Assembly: GCA_041677365.1 (NCBI GenBank)
Contig: JBAYQC010000107.1
Span: 1 to 5,031, forward strand
Length of the DNA: 5,031 nt
Direction of reading: 5' to 3'
Origin: UBA2289 sp041677365
GTDB lineage: Bacteria > Bacillota_I > Bacilli_A > Izemoplasmatales > Hujiaoplasmataceae
Made by a program: the position numbers and the translations under genes. This document shows positions 1 through 4,381 of the stretch, one piece after another. Within the stretch, counting starts at the first letter, position 1; every line of letters begins with the position of its first letter. A model generated the notes under the pieces. The model saw only the letters and a list, made by a program, of their open reading frames with translations. It had not been told where the DNA came from and did no database searches.

Positions 1-547
1 TATCAACTGTGCTAATCGCTTTAAAATCAAAGCGTTGACAACGTGATTGTATTGTTGGTAAAACTTTTTGCAACTCAGTAGTACATAGAATGAAGACTAC
101 ATGAGCCGGTGGTTCCTCTAGAGTTTTTAATAGAGCGTTAAAAGCACCTTGAGAAAGCATATGAACTTCATCAATTATATATACTTTATATTTAACATAA
201 CCAGGTAAATATTTTACCTTGTCTCTAAGTTCTCTAATTTCATCAACACCGTTGTTGCTGGCAGCGTCAATTTCAATAACATCGCTTATACTTCCGTCTT
301 GAATCCCTTGACAGTTTTCGCAAACATTACAAGGGTTTTCGGTTGGAGCCTCTACACAGTTTAATGCTTTAGCTAATATTTTAGCTATCGATGTCTTACC
401 AGTCCCTCTAGGACCACTGAACAAATAAGCATGCGCGACCTTATCATTCGCCAAAGCATTTTGCAAAGTTTGGGTTATGTGTTTTTGTCCTGCGACTTCA
501 GTAAAATCCTTAGGTCGATAAATTCGATAAAGTGCTTTATAACTCAT
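1..547 (-). CDS. dnaX: DNA polymerase III subunit gamma/tau (DnaX), N-terminal part, cut by the window edge
   Basis: DnaX is the AAA+ motor of the clamp loader, which opens and loads the beta sliding clamp at primed DNA and ties the replicase together. The 182 visible residues show the standard order. They begin MSYKALYRIYRPKDF, then have Walker A GPRGTGKTS (residues 45-53), a zinc module with Cys64, Cys73, Cys76 and Cys79, and the typical AASNNGVDEIREL stretch. Walker B is IIDEVHML with Asp126-Glu127, sensor 1 is CTTE (155-158), and the SRC motif (168-170) carries the arginine finger. The start is the ATG at 547, with GGAGG six bases upstream. The C-terminal two thirds lie outside the window, so the tau/gamma frameshift site cannot be judged. 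In many Bacillota dnaX sits near the origin upstream of a YbaB-family gene and recR. The upstream membrane-protein gene is co-directional 66 bp away with no clear terminator between, so read-through is possible. Identification is close to certain. Confidence 0.97.
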   Translation of the reverse strand, partial: MSYKALYRIYRPKDFTEVAGQKHITQTLQNALANDKVAHAYLFSGPRGTGKTSIAKILAKALNCVEAPTENPCNVCENCQGIQDGSISDVIEIDAASNNGVDEIRELRDKVKYLPGYVKYKVYIIDEVHMLSQGAFNALLKTLEEPPAHVVFILCTTELQKVLPTIQSRCQRFDFKAISTVD

Positions 548-553
548 TTTCAG

Positions 554-558
554 CCTCC
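554..558 (-). promoter_or_regulatory. Ribosome binding site of dnaX
   Basis: On the minus strand GGAGG lies six bases upstream of the ATG at 547. This fixes the dnaX start. Confidence 0.85.
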
Positions 559-585
559 AATAATCGGTCAATATATATCACTGTC

Positions 586-594
586 ATTATACCA
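586..594 (-). promoter_or_regulatory. Predicted extended -10 promoter of dnaX
   Basis: On the minus strand the sequence reads TATGGTATAAT: a perfect -10 hexamer (586-591) preceded by the TGn extension (593-594). No good -35 is seen at 17 bp spacing, which is usual for extended -10 promoters. Transcription would start near 579, giving a leader of about 32 bases. It lies in the gap after the upstream membrane-protein gene, so dnaX probably has its own promoter as well as possible read-through. Confidence 0.6.
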
Positions 595-613
595 TATTTT
601 ATGGGTTTTTTCT

Positions 614-1084
614 CTATAGTTTTTTAGATTCTTCCAGATATTGAATCACACATTCTATCGCTTTAAACTCTGCAGAATCCTTCTTGAATTTTCTCAATAG
701 TTTTTCTTTAGAAAAGTATTCATTTTCACCATTCTCATAAATTTTAAAAGCGATTTTGAGTGACTCTTGAAACTTCTGATTTATTTGTAATCTACGATAT
801 TCTTCAACTAAGAAAAGATTTTTATCACGGATTCTTTGATCTATTTCATGAATAAACTTATCTTCACCAATCAATTTTTTCTTCCGATTAAAAATTTTAT
901 CCAAAACAATATCGCTGAAAAAATAAATCAAAGTAAAAAATAAAGGCATTACCCACAAACTAGCAAGGTCTACAATTGGGGTTTGATCCTTATAGATTTT
1001 ATAGATAGTGTATCCGATAACGGCTATACTTAGAATTATAAACATCGATAGATAAAATTTAAATGGTTTTCTTAATGGTTTCAT
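614..1084 (-). CDS. Uncharacterised two-helix membrane protein
   Basis: I do not recognise a family for this 156-residue protein. It starts with a basic stretch (MKPLRKPFK), followed by a hydrophobic segment at about residues 10-30 and a second at about 41-61. The remainder (about 62-156) is hydrophilic, rich in Lys, Glu and Arg, and probably mostly helical, with patches such as DKIFNRKKK and RRLQINQKF. The two helices form a hairpin, and the positive-inside rule puts both the N-terminus and the long C-terminal domain in the cytoplasm. The start chosen is the ATG at 1084, because AAAGGTGAT (1089-1097) is well placed for it. The in-frame GTG at 1093 and ATG at 1090 overlap that SD and are unlikely. 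It lies upstream of dnaX on the same strand and is divergent from mnmE. It ends in TAG. Codon use looks like that of its neighbours. No function is proposed. Confidence 0.8.
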   Translation of the reverse strand: MKPLRKPFKFYLSMFIILSIAVIGYTIYKIYKDQTPIVDLASLWVMPLFFTLIYFFSDIVLDKIFNRKKKLIGEDKFIHEIDQRIRDKNLFLVEEYRRLQINQKFQESLKIAFKIYENGENEYFSKEKLLRKFKKDSAEFKAIECVIQYLEESKKL

Positions 1085-1088
1085 ATTC

Positions 1089-1097
1089 ATCACCTTT
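1089..1097 (-). promoter_or_regulatory. SD sequence that decides the start of the membrane-protein gene
   Basis: On the minus strand AAAGGTGAT ends four bases before the ATG at 1084. Its GGTGAT core is complementary to the 5' part of the anti-SD. It overlaps the alternative GTG (1093) and ATG (1090) codons, which makes the ATG at 1084 the best start. Confidence 0.75.
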
Positions 1098-1103
1098 AAA
1101 ACT

Positions 1104-1109
1104 ATTATA
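1104..1109 (-). promoter_or_regulatory. Predicted -10 of the uncharacterised membrane-protein gene
   Basis: On the minus strand this is a perfect TATAAT. There is no strong -35 at 17 bp; a TTACCA lies at about 19 bp spacing. Transcription would start near 1097, on the first A of the SD, leaving a leader of about 13 bases. It mirrors the mnmE -10 about an axis at 1120.5. Confidence 0.5.
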
Positions 1110-1128
1110 CAATATTTTTGTCAAAATA

Positions 1129-1137
1129 TGGTAAAAT
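1129..1137 (+). promoter_or_regulatory. Predicted extended -10 promoter of mnmE
   Basis: TATGGTAAAAT gives the TGn extension (1129-1131) and a TAAAAT hexamer (1132-1137). No convincing -35 lies at 16-18 bp. Transcription would begin near 1144, at the GGTGAT SD (1144-1149), so the leader would be only about nine bases. The hexamer overlaps the region expected to serve as -35 for the divergent gene. Confidence 0.5.
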
Positions 1138-1152
1138 ATTCTTGGTGATAAT

Positions 1153-2502
1153 ATGATATTTGATACAATAACTGCTAAAACTACGGCAGATGGTGTTAGC
1201 GCAATAAATGTAATCAGAGTTTCTGGAGATGATAGTTTATCTATCGTAAATCATATCTTCTCAGGTGCTGACTTAGAAAAAGCTAAAACCAAAGAAATTT
1301 ACTATGGACATATAGTGAAAAATAACGAGACAATCGATGAGGTTTTAGTCTCTGTTTTTAAGGCTCCTAAATCTTTTACTGGTGAAGATGTTGTTGAAAT
1401 CAGTTGTCATGGCGGTAACTTTATTGCAAACGAAATAATCAAACTATTAATAACTAATGGAGCTAGATTGGCACAGAAGGGTGAGTTTAGCAAACGGGCT
1501 TATTTAAATAAAAAACTTGACTTAACCGAAGCCGAAAGTATTATGGATTTGGTTAATGCTAGAAATTTCAATCAGTTAAAAATTGCTAATTCACAATTGC
1601 GTGGTGATGTTTATAATCTAATTGAAAAATTACAAAATAAAATCCTAGAAATCGTTGCTAATATCGAGGTTAATATTGACTATCCAGAATATGATGATGT
1701 CATTGATATTACTAGTAAAATCATCATCCCACAAACTAATGAATTAATAATAGAAATTGAGGAAATATTAAAGCAAGCTGAAACTGGACAAGTTATTCGC
1801 GATGGAATAAAAACTGTTATTATCGGAAAGCCTAATGTAGGAAAGTCAAGTTTATTAAATACCTTATTAAAAGAAGATAAGGCAATTGTGACAGACATAT
1901 CTGGAACAACCAGAGATTTAATCGAGGCTGAGTTGAATTTAGATGGAGTTATATTAAAACTTATCGATACTGCTGGTATTAGACCGACGGATGACATAAT
2001 TGAAAAAATCGGAATTAATAAAACAAAAAAAGTAATCGAAGAAGCTGATTTAGTTCTCCTTGTTTTAGACCAATCAGAAAAAATTACTGAGGCTGATAAA
2101 GAATTAATTGATTTAACTAAAAATAAGTCAAGAATAATTATCGGAAATAAGATTGACATTGGAAATAAGATCAATTTAGAAAACGAACATATAATCAATA
2201 TTTCCGCTAAAGCCAACCTAGGAATCGATAAATTATCCGCTGAAGTAAAACGTCTTTTTATTAACGAGGAGTTGTTAAGTGGAGATTATGCTTTAATATC
2301 AAATGTCAGACATATTGCAAAATTGGAAGAAGTTAAAAAATCATTAAAGCAAGCAAAAACTGCAGCAGAAAACAACATTCCAATTGATTTGGTAGAGATA
2401 GATCTTCGCAATGCCTGGTCTGCCTTAGGTGAAATTATCGGCCAAAATACTTCTGACGACCTTATTTCGATTCTCTTTTCAAAGTTCTGCTTGGGTAAAT
2501 AA
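1153..2502 (+). CDS. mnmE: tRNA uridine-5-carboxymethylaminomethyl(34) synthesis GTPase MnmE
   Basis: MnmE (TrmE, ThdF) is a dimeric, K+-dependent GTPase. With MnmG it installs the (carboxymethyl)aminomethyl group at C5 of wobble uridine 34 in tRNAs reading split codon boxes. At 449 residues it has the usual full length. The N-terminal tetrahydrofolate-binding domain (about 1-118) starts MIFDTITA and contains VEISCHGG (81-88). RAYLNKKLDLTEAE (115-128) leads into the helical domain. The inserted G domain has P-loop GKPNVGKSS (225-233), G2 GTTRD (251-255), G3 DTAGI (272-276), G4 NKID (332-335) and G5 SAK (351-353). The protein ends FCLGK, with the conserved C-terminal Cys446. The start is ATG 1153 with GGTGAT three bases upstream. 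mnmG and jag, often neighbours in Bacillota, are not adjacent here: the upstream gene is divergent and the downstream gene is convergent. Identification is close to certain. Confidence 0.98.
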   Translation: MIFDTITAKTTADGVSAINVIRVSGDDSLSIVNHIFSGADLEKAKTKEIYYGHIVKNNETIDEVLVSVFKAPKSFTGEDVVEISCHGGNFIANEIIKLLITNGARLAQKGEFSKRAYLNKKLDLTEAESIMDLVNARNFNQLKIANSQLRGDVYNLIEKLQNKILEIVANIEVNIDYPEYDDVIDITSKIIIPQTNELIIEIEEILKQAETGQVIRDGIKTVIIGKPNVGKSSLLNTLLKEDKAIVTDISGTTRDLIEAELNLDGVILKLIDTAGIRPTDDIIEKIGINKTKKVIEEADLVLLVLDQSEKITEADKELIDLTKNKSRIIIGNKIDIGNKINLENEHIINISAKANLGIDKLSAEVKRLFINEELLSGDYALISNVRHIAKLEEVKKSLKQAKTAAENNIPIDLVEIDLRNAWSALGEIIGQNTSDDLISILFSKFCLGK

Positions 2503-2518
2503 TGTTTCATGTGAAACC
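2503..2518. promoter_or_regulatory. parS-like ParB/Spo0J binding site
   Basis: TGTTTCATGTGAAACC begins at the first base after the mnmE stop codon. It matches the 16-bp bacterial parS consensus TGTTTCACGTGAAACA at 14 positions. The differences are T for C at position 8 and C for A at the last position. Both six-base arms, GTTTCA and TGAAAC, are intact and perfectly inverted around a TG centre. parS sites recruit ParB (Spo0J) and condensin near the origin, and in Bacillota mnmE is often an origin neighbour, which fits. The central CG to TG change could weaken binding. That ParB binds here is inference. Confidence 0.65.
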
Positions 2519-2523
2519 TTAAG

Positions 2524-2546
2524 TTTTTATAATAGACTTATAAAAA
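2524..2546. repeat. AT-only perfect hairpin in the mnmE/ttcA convergent gap
   Basis: The nine-base arms TTTTTATAA (2524-2532) and TTATAAAAA (2538-2546) are perfectly inverted around the loop TAGAC. The stem has no G or C, so it is weak as RNA. It lies between the parS-like site and the stronger terminator hairpin, and could assist transcript termination or be extruded in supercoiled DNA. Confidence 0.55.
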
Positions 2547-2553
2547 TAAAAAG

Positions 2554-2575
2554 CGAAGATTTTTTCTTCGTTTTT
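2554..2575. terminator. Bidirectional intrinsic terminator of mnmE and ttcA
   Basis: CGAAGA (2554-2559) pairs with TCTTCG (2565-2570) across a five-T loop. The stem is followed by TTTTT on the plus strand and, after one base, by TTTTT on the minus strand. It therefore suits both convergent genes. The plus-strand T-run overlaps the TAA stop codon of the minus-strand gene (2574-2576). The stem is only six pairs long, so efficiency may be moderate. Confidence 0.75.
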
Positions 2576-3392
2576 AATATTTATCTAAAAAACTCACTCG
2601 CTCTTTTTCGTCTTCATAATACCCTAATACACTTGATAGATTAATATTTTCCGCTGATCGAAAAATATTGATATCAATATTTTTATAGGTTTTGCATAAA
2701 TTTTTAATTAGTTCTTTCATTTCGAGACGTTTAGAGTCTTGGTTTCTTTCTTGAAATAAACAACCTTTAGGATTGATTTTAAACTCATGATAATTCATGA
2801 ATTTTTGAACATCCTTTTCTTTGATTAAATACATCGGTCTAATCAATTCTAAATTATCATAATTCTGAGATTTAGCTTTTGGCAACATCGTTTTAAATGT
2901 ACCAGTATAAAACACATTCAATAGAGTAGTTTCAATTACGTCATCAAAATGATGCCCAAGAGCTAATTTATTGCACCCTAATTCTTCAGCGGCTTTATAG
3001 AGAAATCCTCTTCTCATTCTGGCGCATAAAAAACATGGGCTTTTAGGGTTCATATTATTTGCGATTTCATATGTTTTAGAATCCTTAGTAATTTGTGTAA
3101 TACCAATTTTTTCAATGTTTTCTAAATGATCATTTAAAAAATCGTTTGTAAACCCTGAATTCATCATCAAATAAATAACTTCCACATTGTTCTTATAATG
3201 AAGTTTGTATTCTTCGAAAAGTGCTGCTAATAAAAGTGAGTCTTTTCCCCCGCTCATAGCTACTAAAATTCGATCATTCTCATCTATTAATCGATAATCA
3301 TCGATAGCTCTAAGAAACTTACCGAATAGGCTGCCCTTGAATGTCTTATTTAAGGACTTAGATATATAATTGAAATACTTTTTATTTTCCAT
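2574..3392 (-). CDS. ttcA: TtcA-family PP-loop ATPase, probable tRNA-cytidine(32) 2-sulfurtransferase
   Basis: TtcA enzymes use ATP to adenylate cytidine 32 of tRNA and a [4Fe-4S] cluster to deliver sulfur, giving 2-thiocytidine. The 272-residue protein has the PP-loop SGGKDS (47-52), then a cysteine pair in CFLCARMRRG (Cys120, Cys123) and the GHHFDD motif (146-151), with IRPMYLIKEKD at about 184-194. A third cysteine, Cys211, lies in the segment PKGCLFQ, about where the third cluster ligand sits. The Cys-x-x-Cys, RRG and GHHxDD combination separates it from TilS, which lacks the cluster. The segment around Cys211 differs from the CNLCGSQ form I recall for the E. coli enzyme, so the exact substrate is less sure than the family; another TtcA/TtuA-type thiolase is possible. 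The start is ATG 3392 with AAGGTGAT four bases upstream. An in-frame upstream start at 3425 would add eleven residues but has no support. The gene converges on mnmE. Confidence 0.85.
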   Translation of the reverse strand: MENKKYFNYISKSLNKTFKGSLFGKFLRAIDDYRLIDENDRILVAMSGGKDSLLLAALFEEYKLHYKNNVEVIYLMMNSGFTNDFLNDHLENIEKIGITQITKDSKTYEIANNMNPKSPCFLCARMRRGFLYKAAEELGCNKLALGHHFDDVIETTLLNVFYTGTFKTMLPKAKSQNYDNLELIRPMYLIKEKDVQKFMNYHEFKINPKGCLFQERNQDSKRLEMKELIKNLCKTYKNIDINIFRSAENINLSSVLGYYEDEKERVSFLDKY

Positions 3393-3396
3393 GTTA

Positions 3397-3404
3397 ATCA
3401 CCTT
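3397..3404 (-). promoter_or_regulatory. SD sequence that decides the ttcA start
   Basis: On the minus strand AAGGTGAT lies four bases before the ATG at 3392. It places the start there rather than at the upstream in-frame ATG at 3425. Confidence 0.8.
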
Positions 3405-3410
3405 GAATAT

Positions 3411-3439
3411 ATAATAGCTTATCAACAGAGGTAAATCAA
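3411..3439 (-). promoter_or_regulatory. Predicted promoter of ttcA
   Basis: On the minus strand the -35 is TTGATT (3434-3439), the spacer is exactly 17 bp, and the -10 is TATTAT (3411-3416). Transcription would start near 3404, the first base of the SD AAGGTGAT, giving a leader of about 12 bases. The region upstream of its -35 is the AT-rich 10-bp repeat array, which could act as an UP element. Confidence 0.55.
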
Positions 3440-3480
3440 TATAATTAAAAATAATTAAATATAATTACATGTAATTGTTG
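3431..3480. repeat. AT-rich units repeating every 10 bp between two divergent promoters
   Basis: Units begin at 3431, 3441, 3451, 3461 and 3471: GTAAATCAAT, ATAATTAAAA, ATAATTAAAT, ATAATTACAT and GTAATTGTTG. The middle three share ATAATTA exactly, and the outer two are degenerate. The period is about one helical turn, so the AATT elements fall on one face of the DNA. The array lies between the -35 boxes of ttcA and the NfeD operon and slightly overlaps both. Confidence 0.6.
3463..3476. promoter_or_regulatory. Perfect 14-bp palindrome next to the operon -35
   Basis: AATTACATGTAATT equals its own reverse complement over 14 bases. It ends two bases before the predicted -35 of the plus-strand operon (3478-3483), where an activator or repressor dimer could bind. 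No regulator is identified. AT-rich sequence makes chance palindromes more likely, but the central ACATGT breaks the AT run. Confidence 0.4.
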
Positions 3481-3506
3481 AATTATAATAAATAATTTGA
3501 TATAAT
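3478..3506 (+). promoter_or_regulatory. Predicted promoter of the three-gene NfeD/RDD operon
   Basis: The -35 is TTGAAT (3478-3483), the spacer is 17 bp, and the -10 is a perfect TATAAT (3501-3506). Transcription would start near 3513, giving a leader of about 34 bases that contains the ATACAAA/TTTGTAT inverted repeat and then the GGAGGT SD. Confidence 0.65.
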
Positions 3507-3513
3507 TTAATAT

Positions 3514-3528
3514 ATACAAAATTTGTAT
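3514..3528. promoter_or_regulatory. Inverted repeat at the operon transcription start, possible operator
   Basis: ATACAAA (3514-3520) and TTTGTAT (3522-3528) are perfectly inverted around one central A. It begins at about the predicted transcript start and ends six bases before the SD. This is a classic place for a repressor operator. The regulator is unknown. Confidence 0.4.
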
Positions 3529-3534
3529 TATAAT

Positions 3535-3540
3535 GGAGGT
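3535..3540 (+). promoter_or_regulatory. SD sequence that decides the start at 3547
   Basis: GGAGGT lies six bases upstream of the ATG at 3547. A longer reading from TTG at 3523 would put this SD inside the coding sequence, so it is rejected. Confidence 0.85.
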
Positions 3541-3546
3541 AGTGTT

Positions 3547-3930
3547 ATGGGTAGATTTGAATGGGTATCAAAAAAGCCGTTAGATGAATTAGCTACATTG
3601 TATGAAACTAATATCACCCTAAACAAGTCGGCAACTAACTATTTTGAAAATGCATATGTGGTTTTGCTGGGACTAGATACAAAAAACAAACAGATCGCTG
3701 TAAAACCAATTACTAAAGAAGAAGTTAGTTTAGGTTACATTCCTGAAGAACAAAGACACAATATTACTATTAAGTCGAGTTATTCAAGAATTTGCAACAA
3801 ATTGTTTTTAACTGAGGTATCAGAATTAATTAATCTTGATTTTACGAAGAAAAACTCATACAAGTTTAAAGCACATTGGAACAAAGATGAAAAAGCTTTA
3901 ATCATTGATTTGAGTAGAGAAGAGGTGTAG
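3547..3930 (+). CDS. Uncharacterised 127-residue protein, first gene of the NfeD/RDD operon
   Basis: There is no signal peptide or membrane helix, so it is probably cytoplasmic. The N-terminal part (about 1-55) begins MGRFEWVSKKPLD. ITLNKSATNYF (23-33) is followed by a strand pair around YVVLLGLD (37-44) and IAVKPI (50-55). This resembles, from memory, small bacterial hypothetical proteins with an 'ITLNKAA..LG.PE.V.LLYD....IGIRP' pattern, which has an AbrB/MraZ-like look; that link is weak. A second part (about 72-122) has ITIKSSYSR, TEVSELINLDF and a C-terminal strand ALIIDLS, suggesting a second small beta-rich unit. The only cysteine is Cys83. The ATG at 3547 is supported by a strong SD. 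The final codons (GAG GTG) also form the SD of the NfeD gene four bases downstream, so the two are translationally close. No function can be assigned. Confidence 0.85.
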   Translation: MGRFEWVSKKPLDELATLYETNITLNKSATNYFENAYVVLLGLDTKNKQIAVKPITKEEVSLGYIPEEQRHNITIKSSYSRICNKLFLTEVSELINLDFTKKNSYKFKAHWNKDEKALIIDLSREEV

Positions 3931-3934
3931 GGTT

Positions 3935-4381
3935 ATGTTTTTAGCGGTTGAATATGCTGATGTAATGATTTTTGTTTGGTTCGCTATTATTTTAATTGCC
4001 GGAGTAATCGAAGCTCTAACAATGGATTTATCAAGCGTATGGTTTTCAGTAGGTGCATTTTTCGCTTTGATAATTGCTATATTTGCGAAAGAATTGATTT
4101 GGTTACAGTTTGTAGTATTCGTAGTGTTTTCAATTGCTCTCTTACTTGGTTTGCGTCCAATCTTCAAAAGATACATCCGTAAGAATGAAATTAAAACAAA
4201 CGCCGACTCTCTAGTGGGTAAAACTGCCGTTTGTATTAAGCCAATTATTGATGGAGAACGTGGTGAAGTTAAAATTGAAGGTAAGATTTGGACTGCTATC
4301 GCGAATGAAAATATATCAGAAAATGAAAAGGTAACAGTTTTAGCGATTAAAGGTGTTAAACTAGTGGTGAAGAAGAATTGA
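3935..4381 (+). CDS. Short-form NfeD-family membrane protein
   Basis: The 148-residue protein has a tightly packed membrane part with segments at about 10-29, 34-51 and 55-74. A basic stretch follows (FKRYIRKNEIK, 77-87), and then a soluble C-terminal domain (about 90-148). That domain has the NfeD OB-fold pattern: SLVGKTAVCIKPI, GERGEVKIEGKIWTAIA and VTVLAIKGVKLVVKK. This is the short NfeD form without the N-terminal ClpP-like protease domain. Such proteins commonly pair with SPFH/flotillin-like proteins and are thought to help organise membrane microdomains or quality control. No SPFH gene is visible here. The start is ATG 3935, with GAGGTG (3922-3927) inside the end of the upstream gene. 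It ends in TGA, overlapping by one base the ATG of the RDD gene. The family call is confident; the cellular role is inference. Confidence 0.88.
   Translation: MFLAVEYADVMIFVWFAIILIAGVIEALTMDLSSVWFSVGAFFALIIAIFAKELIWLQFVVFVVFSIALLLGLRPIFKRYIRKNEIKTNADSLVGKTAVCIKPIIDGERGEVKIEGKIWTAIANENISENEKVTVLAIKGVKLVVKKN

Noticed and set aside
431..619. A 62-codon plus-strand open frame opposite the dnaX start
   Set aside because: It overlaps the start of dnaX, its SD and its promoter on the other strand, and shows no protein features.
1118..1123. TTGACA on the minus strand (TTGTCA on the plus strand) as a -35 box upstream of mnmE
   Set aside because: It is only about 8-9 bp from either -10, far from the required 16-18 bp. 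It is the spacer at the centre of the dyad.
1680..2216. A 178-codon open frame on the minus strand inside mnmE
   Set aside because: It lies fully antisense to the GTPase domain of mnmE, which has every conserved motif. Its translation is a low-complexity Ser/Ile/Phe-rich shadow with no family features and no suitable SD.
2429..2644. A small plus-strand open frame spanning the mnmE end and the terminator
   Set aside because: It runs through the parS-like site and both hairpins and overlaps mnmE out of frame, so it is a chance frame.
3529..3534. TATAAT just before the GGAGGT SD as the operon -10
   Set aside because: Transcription would start near 3541, after the SD, leaving a leader without a ribosome binding site. 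The TTGAAT-17-TATAAT promoter at 3478-3506 fits better.
3898..4176. A 92-codon minus-strand open frame opposite the NfeD gene
   Set aside because: Its composition is that of the complement of a membrane-protein gene (Asn/Thr/Ile-rich), it has no SD, and it overlaps a well-supported gene.
4379..4381. Reading TGA as tryptophan, as in Mycoplasma
   Set aside because: All nine tryptophan codons in the called genes are TGG, and the TGA overlaps the ATG of a well-supported RDD gene.
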